The notes: a model not told the origin generated them from the sequence alone. 6,151 bases of DNA from an uncultured Burkholderiales bacterium (GCA_903926695.1 CAIYKK010000185.1:1-6151); one strand, 5' to 3'. Counted from the first letter of the stretch, positions 1-5,451 are shown. Numbers and translations are program-made.

Positions 1-1
1 G

Positions 2-73
2 CGCGATGTCAATGCGGCAAAAAACATTCTCGCTCGCGGATTGGCGAGTCTCGCAGGAGGAGCCTTGGCATGA
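2..73 (+). CDS. tnpB: TnpB RNA-guided nuclease, C-terminal 23 residues only (5' cut by window edge)
   Basis: The frame starting at base 2 reads RDVNAAKNIL and then ARGLASLAGGALA before TGA at 71-73. RDVNAAKNIL is the signature that closes the RuvC domain of TnpB proteins: the Asp is the RuvC-III catalytic residue and lies just after the zinc ribbon, which is upstream of the window. TnpB is the RNA-guided DNA endonuclease of IS200/IS605 elements; it cuts the empty donor site and so favours retention of the element. The same ten residues occur in the second TnpB at the other end of the window, but the tails after them differ completely (this one is Ala/Gly/Leu-rich and stops 13 nt before the GAAT of the right end). 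Too little is visible to say whether the gene is intact. Confidence 0.85.
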   Translation, partial: RDVNAAKNILARGLASLAGGALA

Positions 74-86
74 AGACCGGGAATCA

Positions 87-119
87 GAATCCCCGGACTT
101 CAGGCCGGGGAGCAGTCAA
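87..119 (+). other. IS200/IS605 right-end hairpin with GAAT guide and TCAA cleavage site
   Basis: GAAT 87-90; stem CCCCGG 91-96 with CCGGGG 105-110; loop ACTTCAGG 97-104; linker 111-115; TCAA 116-119. In IS608 the transposase TnpA recognises such a hairpin as single-stranded DNA, and the tetranucleotide at its foot pairs with the cleavage site. The arrangement and both tetranucleotides match. An upstream CCGGG (77-81) could instead pair with CCCGG (92-96), which would compete with the main hairpin. Confidence 0.8.
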
Positions 120-133
120 GCACACCGCTTGCT

Positions 134-1366
134 TCACAGCCGCAGCGCCTGCCCGTAGCCCGTCATTTCCAGATAACCCATGCCCACGCGCTGGCCTTGG
201 GCGTCGCGCAACTCGCTCAGGCCTTCCCAATAAATTGAGCCGGTGGAGCGGCGGCTGTCAAGCTCCTGGCTGTCGATCACGGCGCTGACCGTGTGCTGGC
301 CTGCGGGCGAGCTGAGCGTCCATTGCACCGGGTAGGTGATTTGCGTGACTGGACTTTTCCAGCGCCGCAACGGGGTAAAGCGCACTTCGCTAGGGCTGAA
401 AATCCGCAGCTCGCCAGCGGCACTGCGAAAAGAGCCGCCAGCCCAGACCGCCGCGCCGTCCTTATCGCGCAGCCGAAAGGCCGTCAGCGCGCTGCCGTCG
501 TCCAGATTCATGCCGATCCAGTCCCAGCCGACGGCGCTGGGGTGTAGCAGCTCGTTGCTCCATTCGTGGTCCAGCCAGGCTTTGCCGGTCACGTCAAAAT
601 TCTGGCCTTTGATTTGCAGGCTTCCGCGCACGGCCAGCTGGGGCTGGCTGTAGTAGTGGCTGGCTTGGCTTTCGTCCGGGCCTTTGCGCGACAGGCCTTG
701 ATTGCCTTGCAGCAGCACGCTCTGGGTTTCTTCAAACTGCAGCCGCAGGCCGAAATCGGCGGCGGGCAGATCGGCGCTGTAACGCGCCCCGTCGGCCTTG
801 AGCGACCAGTCGCGCAGTTTGATCGCCATGTCCTGCTCGCTCGCCGAGGCCACGCCAAAGCCGCTGCGGGCGATGCGCTGGTCGTGCCAGAGCGTTTGGC
901 CCGCCACGTCGGTGACGGCGGCATGGGCAAAAATCAGCTGCTTCGCGGCAAAGCGGGAAGTCATGCCTTGAGTTTCTTCAACCCGCGTGCGGAAAAACGT
1001 CACCTGAAACCCGAACCGGCGGCTGTTTGCGCCGCTGGAAAAGGCTTGGCCCGTGATGTACCACCACTCGATGCGAAATTTGGGATGCGCGCCCCGGTCG
1101 CGGGGAAAACGCAGCGCCATGACGGGCAGTGCGTGGGCCGGGTTCGGCGAAGTAGCCAGCACTGCGCATCCGGCCAAGCTGCCCAGACCCGCCAGCAGCA
1201 GGCGGCGCTGGGGTTGAAGATCAGCCTGGGTTGAGACGGTGGTGGCGCCCGGCCAAAGCTGGCTGAAAGTGCGGGAAGGGGAAGATGTGCGCCAGAAAAC
1301 CATGCGGCTGATTCTCGCAGCAAGGCGCTCTGCAAGCGAAAGCGCACACGCGCCAGTGCGGCGCAT
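134..1366 (-). CDS. Exported lipocalin-fold protein, AttH/CrtC-like (COG5621-type 'predicted secreted hydrolase')
   Basis: A 410-residue protein from the first ATG. Family hallmarks are visible: EWWYITG at 100-106, WLDHEWS at 264-270, GWDWIGM at 280-286 followed by LDDGSALTAFRLR, and a C-terminal YWEGL...GMGYLEMTGY block at 379-404. These mark the two-lipocalin-domain family that includes carotenoid 1,2-hydratase CrtC and AttH. No carotenoid gene is nearby, so hydratase activity should not be assumed; the molecular function is unknown. Export is likely: twin Arg at 54-55, hydrophobic stretch 56-70, and either a lipobox LAGC (64-67) or a signal-peptidase site after AHA (77-79). The start is uncertain. 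No Shine-Dalgarno precedes the ATG at 1366; the ATG at 1303 (residue 22) has a weak GAGA and leaves a shorter leader. It lies 45 nt downstream of the 70-residue ORF on the same strand and may be cotranscribed. The C-terminus is intact despite the adjacent insertion sequence. Confidence 0.85.
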   Translation of the reverse strand: MRRTGACALSLAERLAARISRMVFWRTSSPSRTFSQLWPGATTVSTQADLQPQRRLLLAGLGSLAGCAVLATSPNPAHALPVMALRFPRDRGAHPKFRIEWWYITGQAFSSGANSRRFGFQVTFFRTRVEETQGMTSRFAAKQLIFAHAAVTDVAGQTLWHDQRIARSGFGVASASEQDMAIKLRDWSLKADGARYSADLPAADFGLRLQFEETQSVLLQGNQGLSRKGPDESQASHYYSQPQLAVRGSLQIKGQNFDVTGKAWLDHEWSNELLHPSAVGWDWIGMNLDDGSALTAFRLRDKDGAAVWAGGSFRSAAGELRIFSPSEVRFTPLRRWKSPVTQITYPVQWTLSSPAGQHTVSAVIDSQELDSRRSTGSIYWEGLSELRDAQGQRVGMGYLEMTGYGQALRL

Positions 1367-1411
1367 AGGCTGATTGGCTATCGGGCAAAGCGGCTGCCGG
1401 GGCTGGCAGAT

Positions 1412-1624
1412 TTAAGACGCATGCCCCACGCCGGGCGTGCGGAAAACGACTTCGCCTGTCTGCACATGGACAACCCAGACTTCTTGACAGTTGGCGTCCA
1501 CGCTTTTCACCGCCACCGCAACGGCCAGCGAGCGGTTGCCGTAAAGGCGGGTGTAGTGAGGCGGCGGCAGCAGCCTTCCAGCCAGCGGGACTCTGCTTTC
1601 AATACGATATTGAGAGGGCATCAT
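1412..1624 (-). CDS. Small hypothetical protein, 70 residues
   Basis: I do not recognise a named family. The frame encodes a basic N-terminal half with PLAGRLLPPPHYTRLYG, then a regular alternating hydrophobic pattern (SLAVAVAVKSVDANCQEVWVVHVQTGEVVF) that suggests a small beta-sheet fold, with a single Cys. There is no signal peptide or membrane segment, so it is probably cytosolic. Two adjacent ATGs (1624 and 1621) could start it; an A-rich AAAAGAA lies upstream in place of a good Shine-Dalgarno. The minus-strand frame is preferred over the overlapping plus-strand frame (1421-1639), which is rich in His, Arg and Gln and looks like antisense shadow. It lies just upstream of the lipocalin gene on the same strand. 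No convincing -10/-35 pair was seen in the 141-nt gap before it. Confidence 0.6.
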   Translation of the reverse strand: MMPSQYRIESRVPLAGRLLPPPHYTRLYGNRSLAVAVAVKSVDANCQEVWVVHVQTGEVVFRTPGVGHAS

Positions 1625-1732
1625 ATAAATTTCTTTTGAAGTAAGCGGCTGATATTAGGGAGCGGACAAGTCACTCATATGACAAATATCAAGTGCAGAT
1701 CGCCTCCAACTCGCCAGCCGCTGCAACTTTGC

Positions 1733-1760
1733 AAGAAAAAGAAACTGCGCGATTTGCGCA
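1733..1760 (-). terminator. Probable intrinsic terminator after the TM2-type gene
   Basis: On the minus strand, 5 nt after the stop codon of the gene at 1766-2224, TGCGC and GCGCA (1760-1756 and 1750-1746) form a 5-bp GC-rich stem with loop AAATC. A T-rich tract, GTTTCTTTTTCTT, follows (1745-1733). The stem is short, so efficiency is likely moderate. Its position right after a stop codon supports the call. Confidence 0.5.
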
Positions 1761-1765
1761 CCGGC

Positions 1766-2224
1766 CTATTGGCTGATTTTTCTGGCCTCTTCAATCTGGT
1801 ATTCAAAGTAGCGCTGAAAGCTGAACGCCAAACTCGACATCAAGGCAATCGTGCCAAACAGCAGGGCCAGCACCACAGCGCCGACAGTCAGCCAGCTGGT
1901 CTCGCCTGCGGGCGTGTCAGGTGCGTGCGGGTTGTGCCGGGCATTCCATTTTTCAGCGGACGTCAAGCCGTAATAAATGGCCGTCAGCGCTGTCGCGGCC
2001 AGCGTAAAGCCCAGCAAAGGAATCAAGGCCCAGGCCAGCTGGTCGTCCTGGCCGTGGAGCTGCACCCGCGCCACGCCCCACCAGCCCAGGGCGGCAACGA
2101 TGGGATGCACCCAAGCCCAGAGATCGCGCCAGCCAAACAGGTACAGGCGGTGCAGCCCCAACTGGCCGCCGATCAAGGCCAGCCAGGCGGTAAGGGTTTT
2201 GTTTTTGGGGGAGGGTGAAAGCAT
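1766..2224 (-). CDS. TM2-domain-type inner-membrane protein
   Basis: A 152-residue membrane protein with four likely helices, at about residues 11-30, 36-54, 63-87 and 110-135. The first half fits the TM2 domain pattern: a charged start (PKNKT), a first helix with the motif LALIGGQLGLHRLYLFG (a small-residue GG followed by an H-R-x-Y turn, where the family has GxHRFYxG), then a short loop and a second helix. Helices 3 and 4 are extra and carry no motif I recognise. The segment between them (88-109, with KWNARHNPHAPDTPAGET) is polar. The C-terminal tail (EYQIEEARKISQ) is charged and probably cytoplasmic. The biological role of bacterial TM2 proteins is mostly unknown. The gene is divergent from rpsP and separated by 185 nt. 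No Shine-Dalgarno precedes the ATG; a CATAAT lies only 7 nt upstream, so the mRNA may be nearly leaderless. Confidence 0.75.
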   Translation of the reverse strand: MLSPSPKNKTLTAWLALIGGQLGLHRLYLFGWRDLWAWVHPIVAALGWWGVARVQLHGQDDQLAWALIPLLGFTLAATALTAIYYGLTSAEKWNARHNPHAPDTPAGETSWLTVGAVVLALLFGTIALMSSLAFSFQRYFEYQIEEARKISQ

Positions 2225-2300
2225 GCCGCCGATTATGGGGCGGGCGGCTCGCGCAGCGCATGATTTTCGGTCAAAGCGGCCCAGCTGGCGCAGGGCGGGT

Positions 2301-2306
2301 TACAAT
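2301..2306 (+). promoter_or_regulatory. Probable -10 element (TACAAT) of the rpsP operon promoter
   Basis: TACAAT at 2301-2306 matches the sigma-70 -10 consensus at five of six positions and lies 103 nt before the rpsP start codon in the only gap upstream of the operon. No good -35 is found at 16-18 nt spacing (2278-2283 reads GGCCCA). The bases following it, CGCAGGCTTT, are nearly identical to those after the TATAAT ahead of rplS. The GC-rich stretch just after the -10 is typical of promoters under stringent (ppGpp) control, an inference here. Confidence 0.5.
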
Positions 2307-2409
2307 CGCAGGCTTTGCAGCATTTCGCTGGCCGGGTGGCCATGTCGTGTGTCTCAAGCGCTGCAGGAATATCAGGGGTTATTTTTACCCCGCCACCCAA
2401 GGATAAATC
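2307..2409 (+). promoter_or_regulatory. rpsP 5' leader with two hairpins and ribosome binding site
   Basis: If transcription starts just after the TACAAT, the mRNA has a leader of about 95 nt. It contains a 5-bp hairpin TGGCC/GGCCA (2329-2333 with 2338-2342, loop GGGT) and a second one GGGGT/ACCCC (2375-2379 with 2387-2391, 7-nt loop). The second ends 8 nt before the Shine-Dalgarno AAGGA (2399-2403), which is 6 nt from the ATG at 2410. The stems are short. A regulatory role, such as feedback by a ribosomal protein, is possible but nothing in the sequence proves it. Confidence 0.35.
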
Positions 2410-2667
2410 ATGGTCGTCATTCGGCTTTCACGCGGCGGTTCAAAGCACCGTCCATTTTTCAACATCGTTGTGGCTGACAAGCGCGTTCGCCGCGATGGTC
2501 GCTTCATTGAACGCATCGGGTTTTACAACCCGATCGCCAAGGGCGGCGAAGAAGGTCTGCGCATTGTGCAAGACCGTCTGACCTACTGGACCGGCGTGGG
2601 CGCGCAAGCATCCCCAACCGTCGAACGCCTGATCAAGCAGGGTGCCGCCGCTACGGTAGCTGCCTGA
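2410..2667 (+). CDS. rpsP: 30S ribosomal protein S16
   Basis: An 85-residue protein with the full S16 signature: [20 protein letters not shown] at the start, [21 protein letters not shown] at 21-41, then [22 protein letters not shown] at 56-77. S16 binds 16S rRNA early in 30S assembly and stabilises the 5' and central domains. Length is normal for the family (about 80-90 residues). The start is well supported by AAGGA 6 nt upstream. It is the first gene of the conserved rpsP-rimM-trmD-rplS operon; rimM begins only 10 nt after its stop codon. Confidence 0.97.
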   Translation: MVVIRLSRGGSKHRPFFNIVVADKRVRRDGRFIERIGFYNPIAKGGEEGLRIVQDRLTYWTGVGAQASPTVERLIKQGAAATVAA

Positions 2668-2677
2668 TTTTCAGCGC

Positions 2678-3292
2678 ATGAAGTCGTCCGGCCTTTCATC
2701 GTCCTGCGTGGGGTTGACCCCGTCAACCCTGCCCGATGATGCCATCGAGGTCGGGCGCATTCTGGATGCCTGGGGTGTTAAAGGCTGGGTGAAAATCCTG
2801 CCGCACAGCACAGATCCAGAATCCATCCTTTCCGCTAAAACCTGGTTCCTGCAGGTGCCCGACGCCAAGTTTCGGCCCGGTTTCAGCCTGTTTGCCGGCA
2901 CCGTTTCCCTAGCGGTGGACGAGGCCAAAATCCATTCCGGCTCGGTGGTTGCCAAATTCGTCGGTCTCGACGACCGCAACGCTGCCGAAGCCTTGCGCGG
3001 CGTGAAGATTTTTCTCTCGCGCAGCACGTTTCCCGCCGCCTCCGATGACGAGTATTACTGGGTCGATCTGATTGGCCTGAACGTCGTCAACCGCGAAGGT
3101 GTGGCGCTGGGCTGCGTGCGCGACCTGATGACCACCGGCCCGCAGTCGGTGCTGTGCATCGAATACACCGCCACCGGCGAAGACGGCAGCGCCGTCGCTG
3201 CCGAGCGCATGATTCCGTTTGTCTCGGTGTACGTCGATAAGGTGGACATTACCGCCAAATGCATCACCGTTGACTGGCAGCCCGACTACTGA
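2678..3292 (+). CDS. rimM: 16S rRNA processing / 30S maturation factor RimM
   Basis: A 204-residue protein. The N-terminal RimM beta-barrel domain begins at EVGRILDAWGVKGWVKILPHS (24-44). The C-terminal PRC-barrel domain runs from YYWVDLIGL (126-134) to the family's closing block RMIPFVSVYVDKVD...ITVDW (178-200). RimM binds the 30S head through S19 and helps late maturation of 16S rRNA. It is longer than the E. coli protein (about 180 residues) mainly by a low-complexity N-terminal extension (residues 1-22, Ser/Pro/Thr-rich), which I associate with betaproteobacterial homologues. The ATG at 2678 has no visible Shine-Dalgarno. With only 10 nt after the rpsP stop, translation is probably coupled to rpsP; a later in-frame start (GTG at 2708) would remove much of the extension and cannot be excluded. 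Confidence 0.95.
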   Translation: MKSSGLSSSCVGLTPSTLPDDAIEVGRILDAWGVKGWVKILPHSTDPESILSAKTWFLQVPDAKFRPGFSLFAGTVSLAVDEAKIHSGSVVAKFVGLDDRNAAEALRGVKIFLSRSTFPAASDDEYYWVDLIGLNVVNREGVALGCVRDLMTTGPQSVLCIEYTATGEDGSAVAAERMIPFVSVYVDKVDITAKCITVDWQPDY

Positions 3293-3364
3293 GTTGCCCG
3301 CCGTCAGGGCTGTTTGTCCTGCAGCGTTCCGCTACTTTTGACCGGCGCAACAAAGAGTTTTTCC

Positions 3365-4123
3365 ATGCGCTTTGATGTCATCACCCTGTTTCCCGAGCTG
3401 TTTGCGCCGTTTTTAACCAGCGGCGTGACCCGTCGCGCCTACGAATCCGGCCTGGTCGATGTCAAGCTGTGGAATCCGCGCGATTTTGCGCAAGGTAAAT
3501 ACCGCCGCGTCGATGACCGCCCGTTTGGCGGCGGCCCCGGCATGGTGATGCTGGCCGAGCCGCTCACGCTGTGTCTCGAACACCTGCGTGCTGACCGCAC
3601 GGCCTGCGCCGCACCGGACGCGCCCACGGTGCTGTTTTCCCCCATTGGCCAGCCGCTCAACCACACCAGCGTCGAGCACTGGTCGGCCAGCGGCGGCGCA
3701 GTGCTGATTTGTGGCCGCTACGAAGGGCTGGACCAGCGTTTTATCAACACCTACGTCGATCACCAGATCAGCCTGGGCGATTTTGTGCTCTCGGGCGGCG
3801 AGATTGCTGCGATGGCGCTGCTCGACGCCGTGGCCCGGCTCCAACCCGGCGTCTTGAATGACGCGGGCAGCCACCAGATGGACAGTTTTAATCCGGCCCT
3901 CGACGGCCTGCTCGACTGCCCGCATTACACACGGCCCGAAGCCTGGCGCGGCCAGCCGGTGCCGCCGGTGCTGATGTCGGGCAACCACGCCCATATTGAA
4001 AAATGGCGGCGCGAGCAGCGCCTGGCGCTGACCTACCGCGAGCGCCCCGAGCTGGTGCGCGCCGCCCGCCGCGCCGGTCACCTGAGCAAAAGCGACGAGG
4101 CTTTTCTCGCTGATTTGCTATAA
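3365..4123 (+). CDS. trmD: tRNA (guanine-37-N1)-methyltransferase TrmD
   Basis: A 252-residue SPOUT-class methyltransferase that uses S-adenosylmethionine to make m1G37 in tRNAs with G36, preventing +1 frameshifting. Seen in order: MRFDVITLFPELF at the start, DDRPFGGGPGMVM (50-62), the knot segments SPIGQPLN (92-99), ICGRYEGLDQRF (115-126) and SLGDFVLSGGE (136-146), then DAVARLQPGVL (154-164), SHQMDSF (169-175), PHYTRPEAWRG (186-196) and the tRNA-binding C-terminal helices. E120, R158 and D173 sit where the family's catalytic or binding Glu, Arg and Asp lie (E116, R154 and D169 of the Haemophilus enzyme). The start was placed at 3365 and not at the upstream ATG 3314: MRFD is the conserved N-terminus and AAAGAG precedes it by 7 nt. 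The last codons TTG CTA TAA contain a promoter-like TGCTATAAT. Confidence 0.97.
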   Translation: MRFDVITLFPELFAPFLTSGVTRRAYESGLVDVKLWNPRDFAQGKYRRVDDRPFGGGPGMVMLAEPLTLCLEHLRADRTACAAPDAPTVLFSPIGQPLNHTSVEHWSASGGAVLICGRYEGLDQRFINTYVDHQISLGDFVLSGGEIAAMALLDAVARLQPGVLNDAGSHQMDSFNPALDGLLDCPHYTRPEAWRGQPVPPVLMSGNHAHIEKWRREQRLALTYRERPELVRAARRAGHLSKSDEAFLADLL

Positions 4124-4124
4124 T
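4116..4124 (+). promoter_or_regulatory. Extended -10 promoter for rplS, overlapping the trmD stop codon
   Basis: TGCTATAAT is a perfect extended -10 (TGn plus TATAAT). It spans the last two trmD codons and the stop (TTG CTA TAA T). There is no -35 of quality at the usual spacing (4096-4101 reads CGAGGC), which extended -10 promoters can tolerate. Transcription would start near 4130, giving rplS a leader of about 115 nt. The Leu codon CTA is a rare choice in a GC-rich gene and is what makes the TATAAT possible. Confidence 0.6.
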
Positions 4125-4245
4125 CGAAGGCTTTTCGGTCCTCTGGCGGCCACTGCAACCACGGCTTCACCATTGAGTGAAGTGCGCTGGATTTGCGGTC
4201 TTTAGCGCAGCGCGTGCATGAACGAAAAAAGTTAACGGAACCATC
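4125..4245 (+). promoter_or_regulatory. rplS 5' leader with a nested stem-loop
   Basis: The 122-nt gap between trmD and rplS contains a perfect 6-bp hairpin CTTCAC/GTGAAG (4165-4170 with 4177-4182, loop CATTGA). Around it CCACTGC (4150-4156) can pair with GCGCTGG (4184-4190) with one mismatch and one G-U. No T-tract follows, so it is not an intrinsic terminator. It could set the level of rplS relative to trmD or bind a ribosomal protein; that is inference. The ribosome binding site is weak (ACGGA, 4236-4240, 5 nt before the ATG). Confidence 0.35.
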
Positions 4246-4647
4246 ATGAATCTGATCCAGACCCTTGAGCAGGAAGAAATCGCTCGCCTGAACAAAACCA
4301 TCCCCGTCTATGCCCCTGGTGACACCGTCATCGTGAGCGTGAATGTGGTTGAAGGCACCCGCAAGCGTTTGCAGGCATTTGAAGGCGTGGTGATTGCCAA
4401 GCGCAATCGCGGCCTGAACTCCAGCTTCATCGTGCGCAAAATCTCCAACGGAGAAGGCGTCGAGCGTACTTTCCAGGTGTACAGCCCGCTGATCGCCAAC
4501 ATCGAAGTCAAGCGCCGTGGTGACGTGCGCCGCGCCAAGCTGTACTACCTGCGTAGCCGCAGCGGCAAGTCGGCTCGTATCAAGGAAAAGCTCGGCGTCA
4601 AGGCCAACAAGGCCAAGGCTGTCGCCCAGCCGGTCCAAGCTGCATAA
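4246..4647 (+). CDS. rplS: 50S ribosomal protein L19
   Basis: A 133-residue protein with the L19 signature: [12 protein letters not shown] at the start, [18 protein letters not shown] (20-37), [40 protein letters not shown] (44-83), [18 protein letters not shown] (86-103), then [11 protein letters not shown] (106-116) and a basic, Ala-rich tail. L19 lies at the 30S-50S interface and contributes to an intersubunit bridge. Family members commonly have Glu or Asp in YYLRxRSGK; this one has Ser at 104, a mild change. It is the last gene of the operon, followed 19 nt after the stop by a strong terminator. It probably has both read-through transcription from rpsP and its own promoter at 4116-4124. 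Confidence 0.97.
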   Translation: MNLIQTLEQEEIARLNKTIPVYAPGDTVIVSVNVVEGTRKRLQAFEGVVIAKRNRGLNSSFIVRKISNGEGVERTFQVYSPLIANIEVKRRGDVRRAKLYYLRSRSGKSARIKEKLGVKANKAKAVAQPVQAA

Positions 4648-4665
4648 AAGCAGTTTGTGCTTTCC

Positions 4666-4696
4666 AAAAAGCCGCTCTTCGGAGCGGCTTTTTTTT
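4666..4696 (+). terminator. Intrinsic terminator of the rpsP-rimM-trmD-rplS operon
   Basis: Perfect 7-bp stem GCCGCTC (4671-4677) with GAGCGGC (4682-4688), closed by the very stable TTCG tetraloop and followed by eight T (4689-4696). Five A (4666-4670) precede the stem and extend it against the T-run. It starts 18 nt after the rplS stop codon. The A-tract could allow function on the other strand too, but no minus-strand gene ends there. Confidence 0.95.
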
Positions 4697-4721
4697 GTGC
4701 CTCTGTTAGGCTTGGGGCTGT

Positions 4722-5426
4722 ATGAGCTTTAGTAAACCCCTGCCTTTCTTCGATCCGCGCACCATTGCGGTTTCCGGCGTTGACCACCACCTCGCTGGTG
4801 TGGCGCTGGAGCGCCTGACGCCGCAGGCGCTGCGCCAGCGCTTTAAGCATCCACCCGGCTGGACGCCCGAGCACACCGTGGAAAAAAAATTCATGAACCG
4901 TGCGCCCGCGCTGGCTGCCGTGCTGATACCGCTGGTGATGCGCGAGGAGCTGACGCTGCTGCTCACCCAGCGCTCGGCCAACCTGTCCACCCACTCGGGC
5001 CAGATTGCCTTTCCCGGCGGGCGCACCGACGACACCGACCGCGATGCCATTGAAACAGCCCTGCGCGAAGCCGAGGAAGAAATTGCCCTGCCGCGCCAGC
5101 ATGTCGAGGTGCTGGGCACCTTGCCGATCTACACCACCGGCTCGTCCTTCATCATCACGCCGGTGGTGGCGCTGGTCACGCCCGGTTTTGAACTGGCGCC
5201 CAATCCCGGCGAAGTGGACGATGTGTTCGAGGTGCCGCTGCGCTACCTGATGAACCCGGCGCACCACCGCCGCCATGAAACCGAGTTTGACGGCGTGTTG
5301 CGCCAGTGGCTCTCCATGCCCTACACCGAACCCGTCGAGGCGGCGGGCAGCGGCGCCAAAGAGCGCTATATCTGGGGTGCCACGGCGGGCATGCTGCGCA
5401 ATTTCTACCGTTTTTTGAGCGCCTGA
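4722..5426 (+). CDS. Nudix hydrolase, CoA pyrophosphatase (NudL/YeaB-like)
   Basis: A 234-residue protein. The segment LLTQRSANLSTHSGQIAFPGG (80-100) matches the UPF0035/NudL motif found upstream of the Nudix box in coenzyme A diphosphatases. The box itself is GGRTDDTDRDAIETALREAEEEI (99-121), with the metal-binding REAEEE at 115-120. The Ala after EEEI, where the generic box has Gly, also occurs in E. coli NudL. TPVVALVTP (146-154) and YIWGATAGMLRNF (216-228) are further family features. The likely reaction is hydrolysis of CoA or its oxidised or acyl forms to 3',5'-ADP and phosphopantetheine derivatives. It is longer than E. coli NudL (about 190 residues) by an N-terminal extension. It begins 25 nt after the operon terminator with a weak ribosome site (GGGG) and no clear promoter, so it may depend on read-through. 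Specificity is inferred from motifs only. Confidence 0.9.
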   Translation: MSFSKPLPFFDPRTIAVSGVDHHLAGVALERLTPQALRQRFKHPPGWTPEHTVEKKFMNRAPALAAVLIPLVMREELTLLLTQRSANLSTHSGQIAFPGGRTDDTDRDAIETALREAEEEIALPRQHVEVLGTLPIYTTGSSFIITPVVALVTPGFELAPNPGEVDDVFEVPLRYLMNPAHHRRHETEFDGVLRQWLSMPYTEPVEAAGSGAKERYIWGATAGMLRNFYRFLSA

Positions 5427-5451
5427 GCGGCATTCAGCCACGCGTAAACTG

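Larger units (their letters stand above)
1..119 (+). mobile_element. Right-hand end of an IS200/IS605-type TnpB element, cut by window edge
   Basis: Seen: the end of a tnpB reading frame (2-73) is followed by a non-coding tail holding GAAT (87-90), a perfect 6-bp hairpin with an 8-nt loop (91-110), a 5-nt linker and TCAA (116-119). In IS608, the model element of this family, the right cleavage site is TCAA and its pairing guide is GAAT at the foot of the hairpin, so the element very probably ends at 119|120. The left end and any tnpA (Y1 transposase) lie outside the window, so autonomy cannot be judged. The element runs tail-to-tail into the lipocalin gene, whose stop codon begins 14 nt further on. 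Confidence 0.85.
1..135 (+). ncRNA. Probable omega-RNA (reRNA) of the left TnpB, 3' part with guide
   Basis: Known of the family: the guide RNA of TnpB is transcribed from the 3' end of tnpB through the right end, and the bases just beyond the element act as guide. Seen: a 5-bp hairpin CTCGC/GCGAG (33-37 with 44-48) inside the end of the coding region, the right-end hairpin (91-110), the TCAA boundary (116-119), and then the predicted 16-nt guide GCACACCGCTTGCTTC (120-135). The 5' end of the RNA is not known and probably lies upstream of the window. Guide length is assumed from characterised TnpBs. No expression evidence is available. Confidence 0.4.

Noticed and set aside
566..1234. Plus-strand open frame inside the lipocalin gene
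   Set aside because: Antisense shadow of a gene with clear family motifs on the minus strand.
1625..1765. Promoter for the 70-residue gene
   Set aside because: TAATAT on the minus strand has no partner -35 at normal spacing; apart from the terminator-like hairpin at 1733-1760 I see nothing supportable in this gap.
3314..3364. Longer trmD start at ATG 3314
   Set aside because: The added residues have no family similarity, while MRFDVITLFPELF at 3365 is the conserved N-terminus and has AAAGAG in front.
3293..3364. Hairpin or promoter in the rimM-trmD gap
   Set aside because: Only 4-bp stems (for example GCCC/GGGC and CAGG/CCTG) and a lone TTGACC without a -10 at proper spacing; not better than chance.
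3413..4081. Minus-strand open frame antisense to trmD
   Set aside because: Shadow of trmD; composition and lack of motifs argue against coding.
4545..5441. Long minus-strand open frame across the Nudix gene
   Set aside because: Antisense to a well-supported Nudix gene, His/Arg/Gln-rich and without recognisable motifs; a GC-rich codon-bias shadow.
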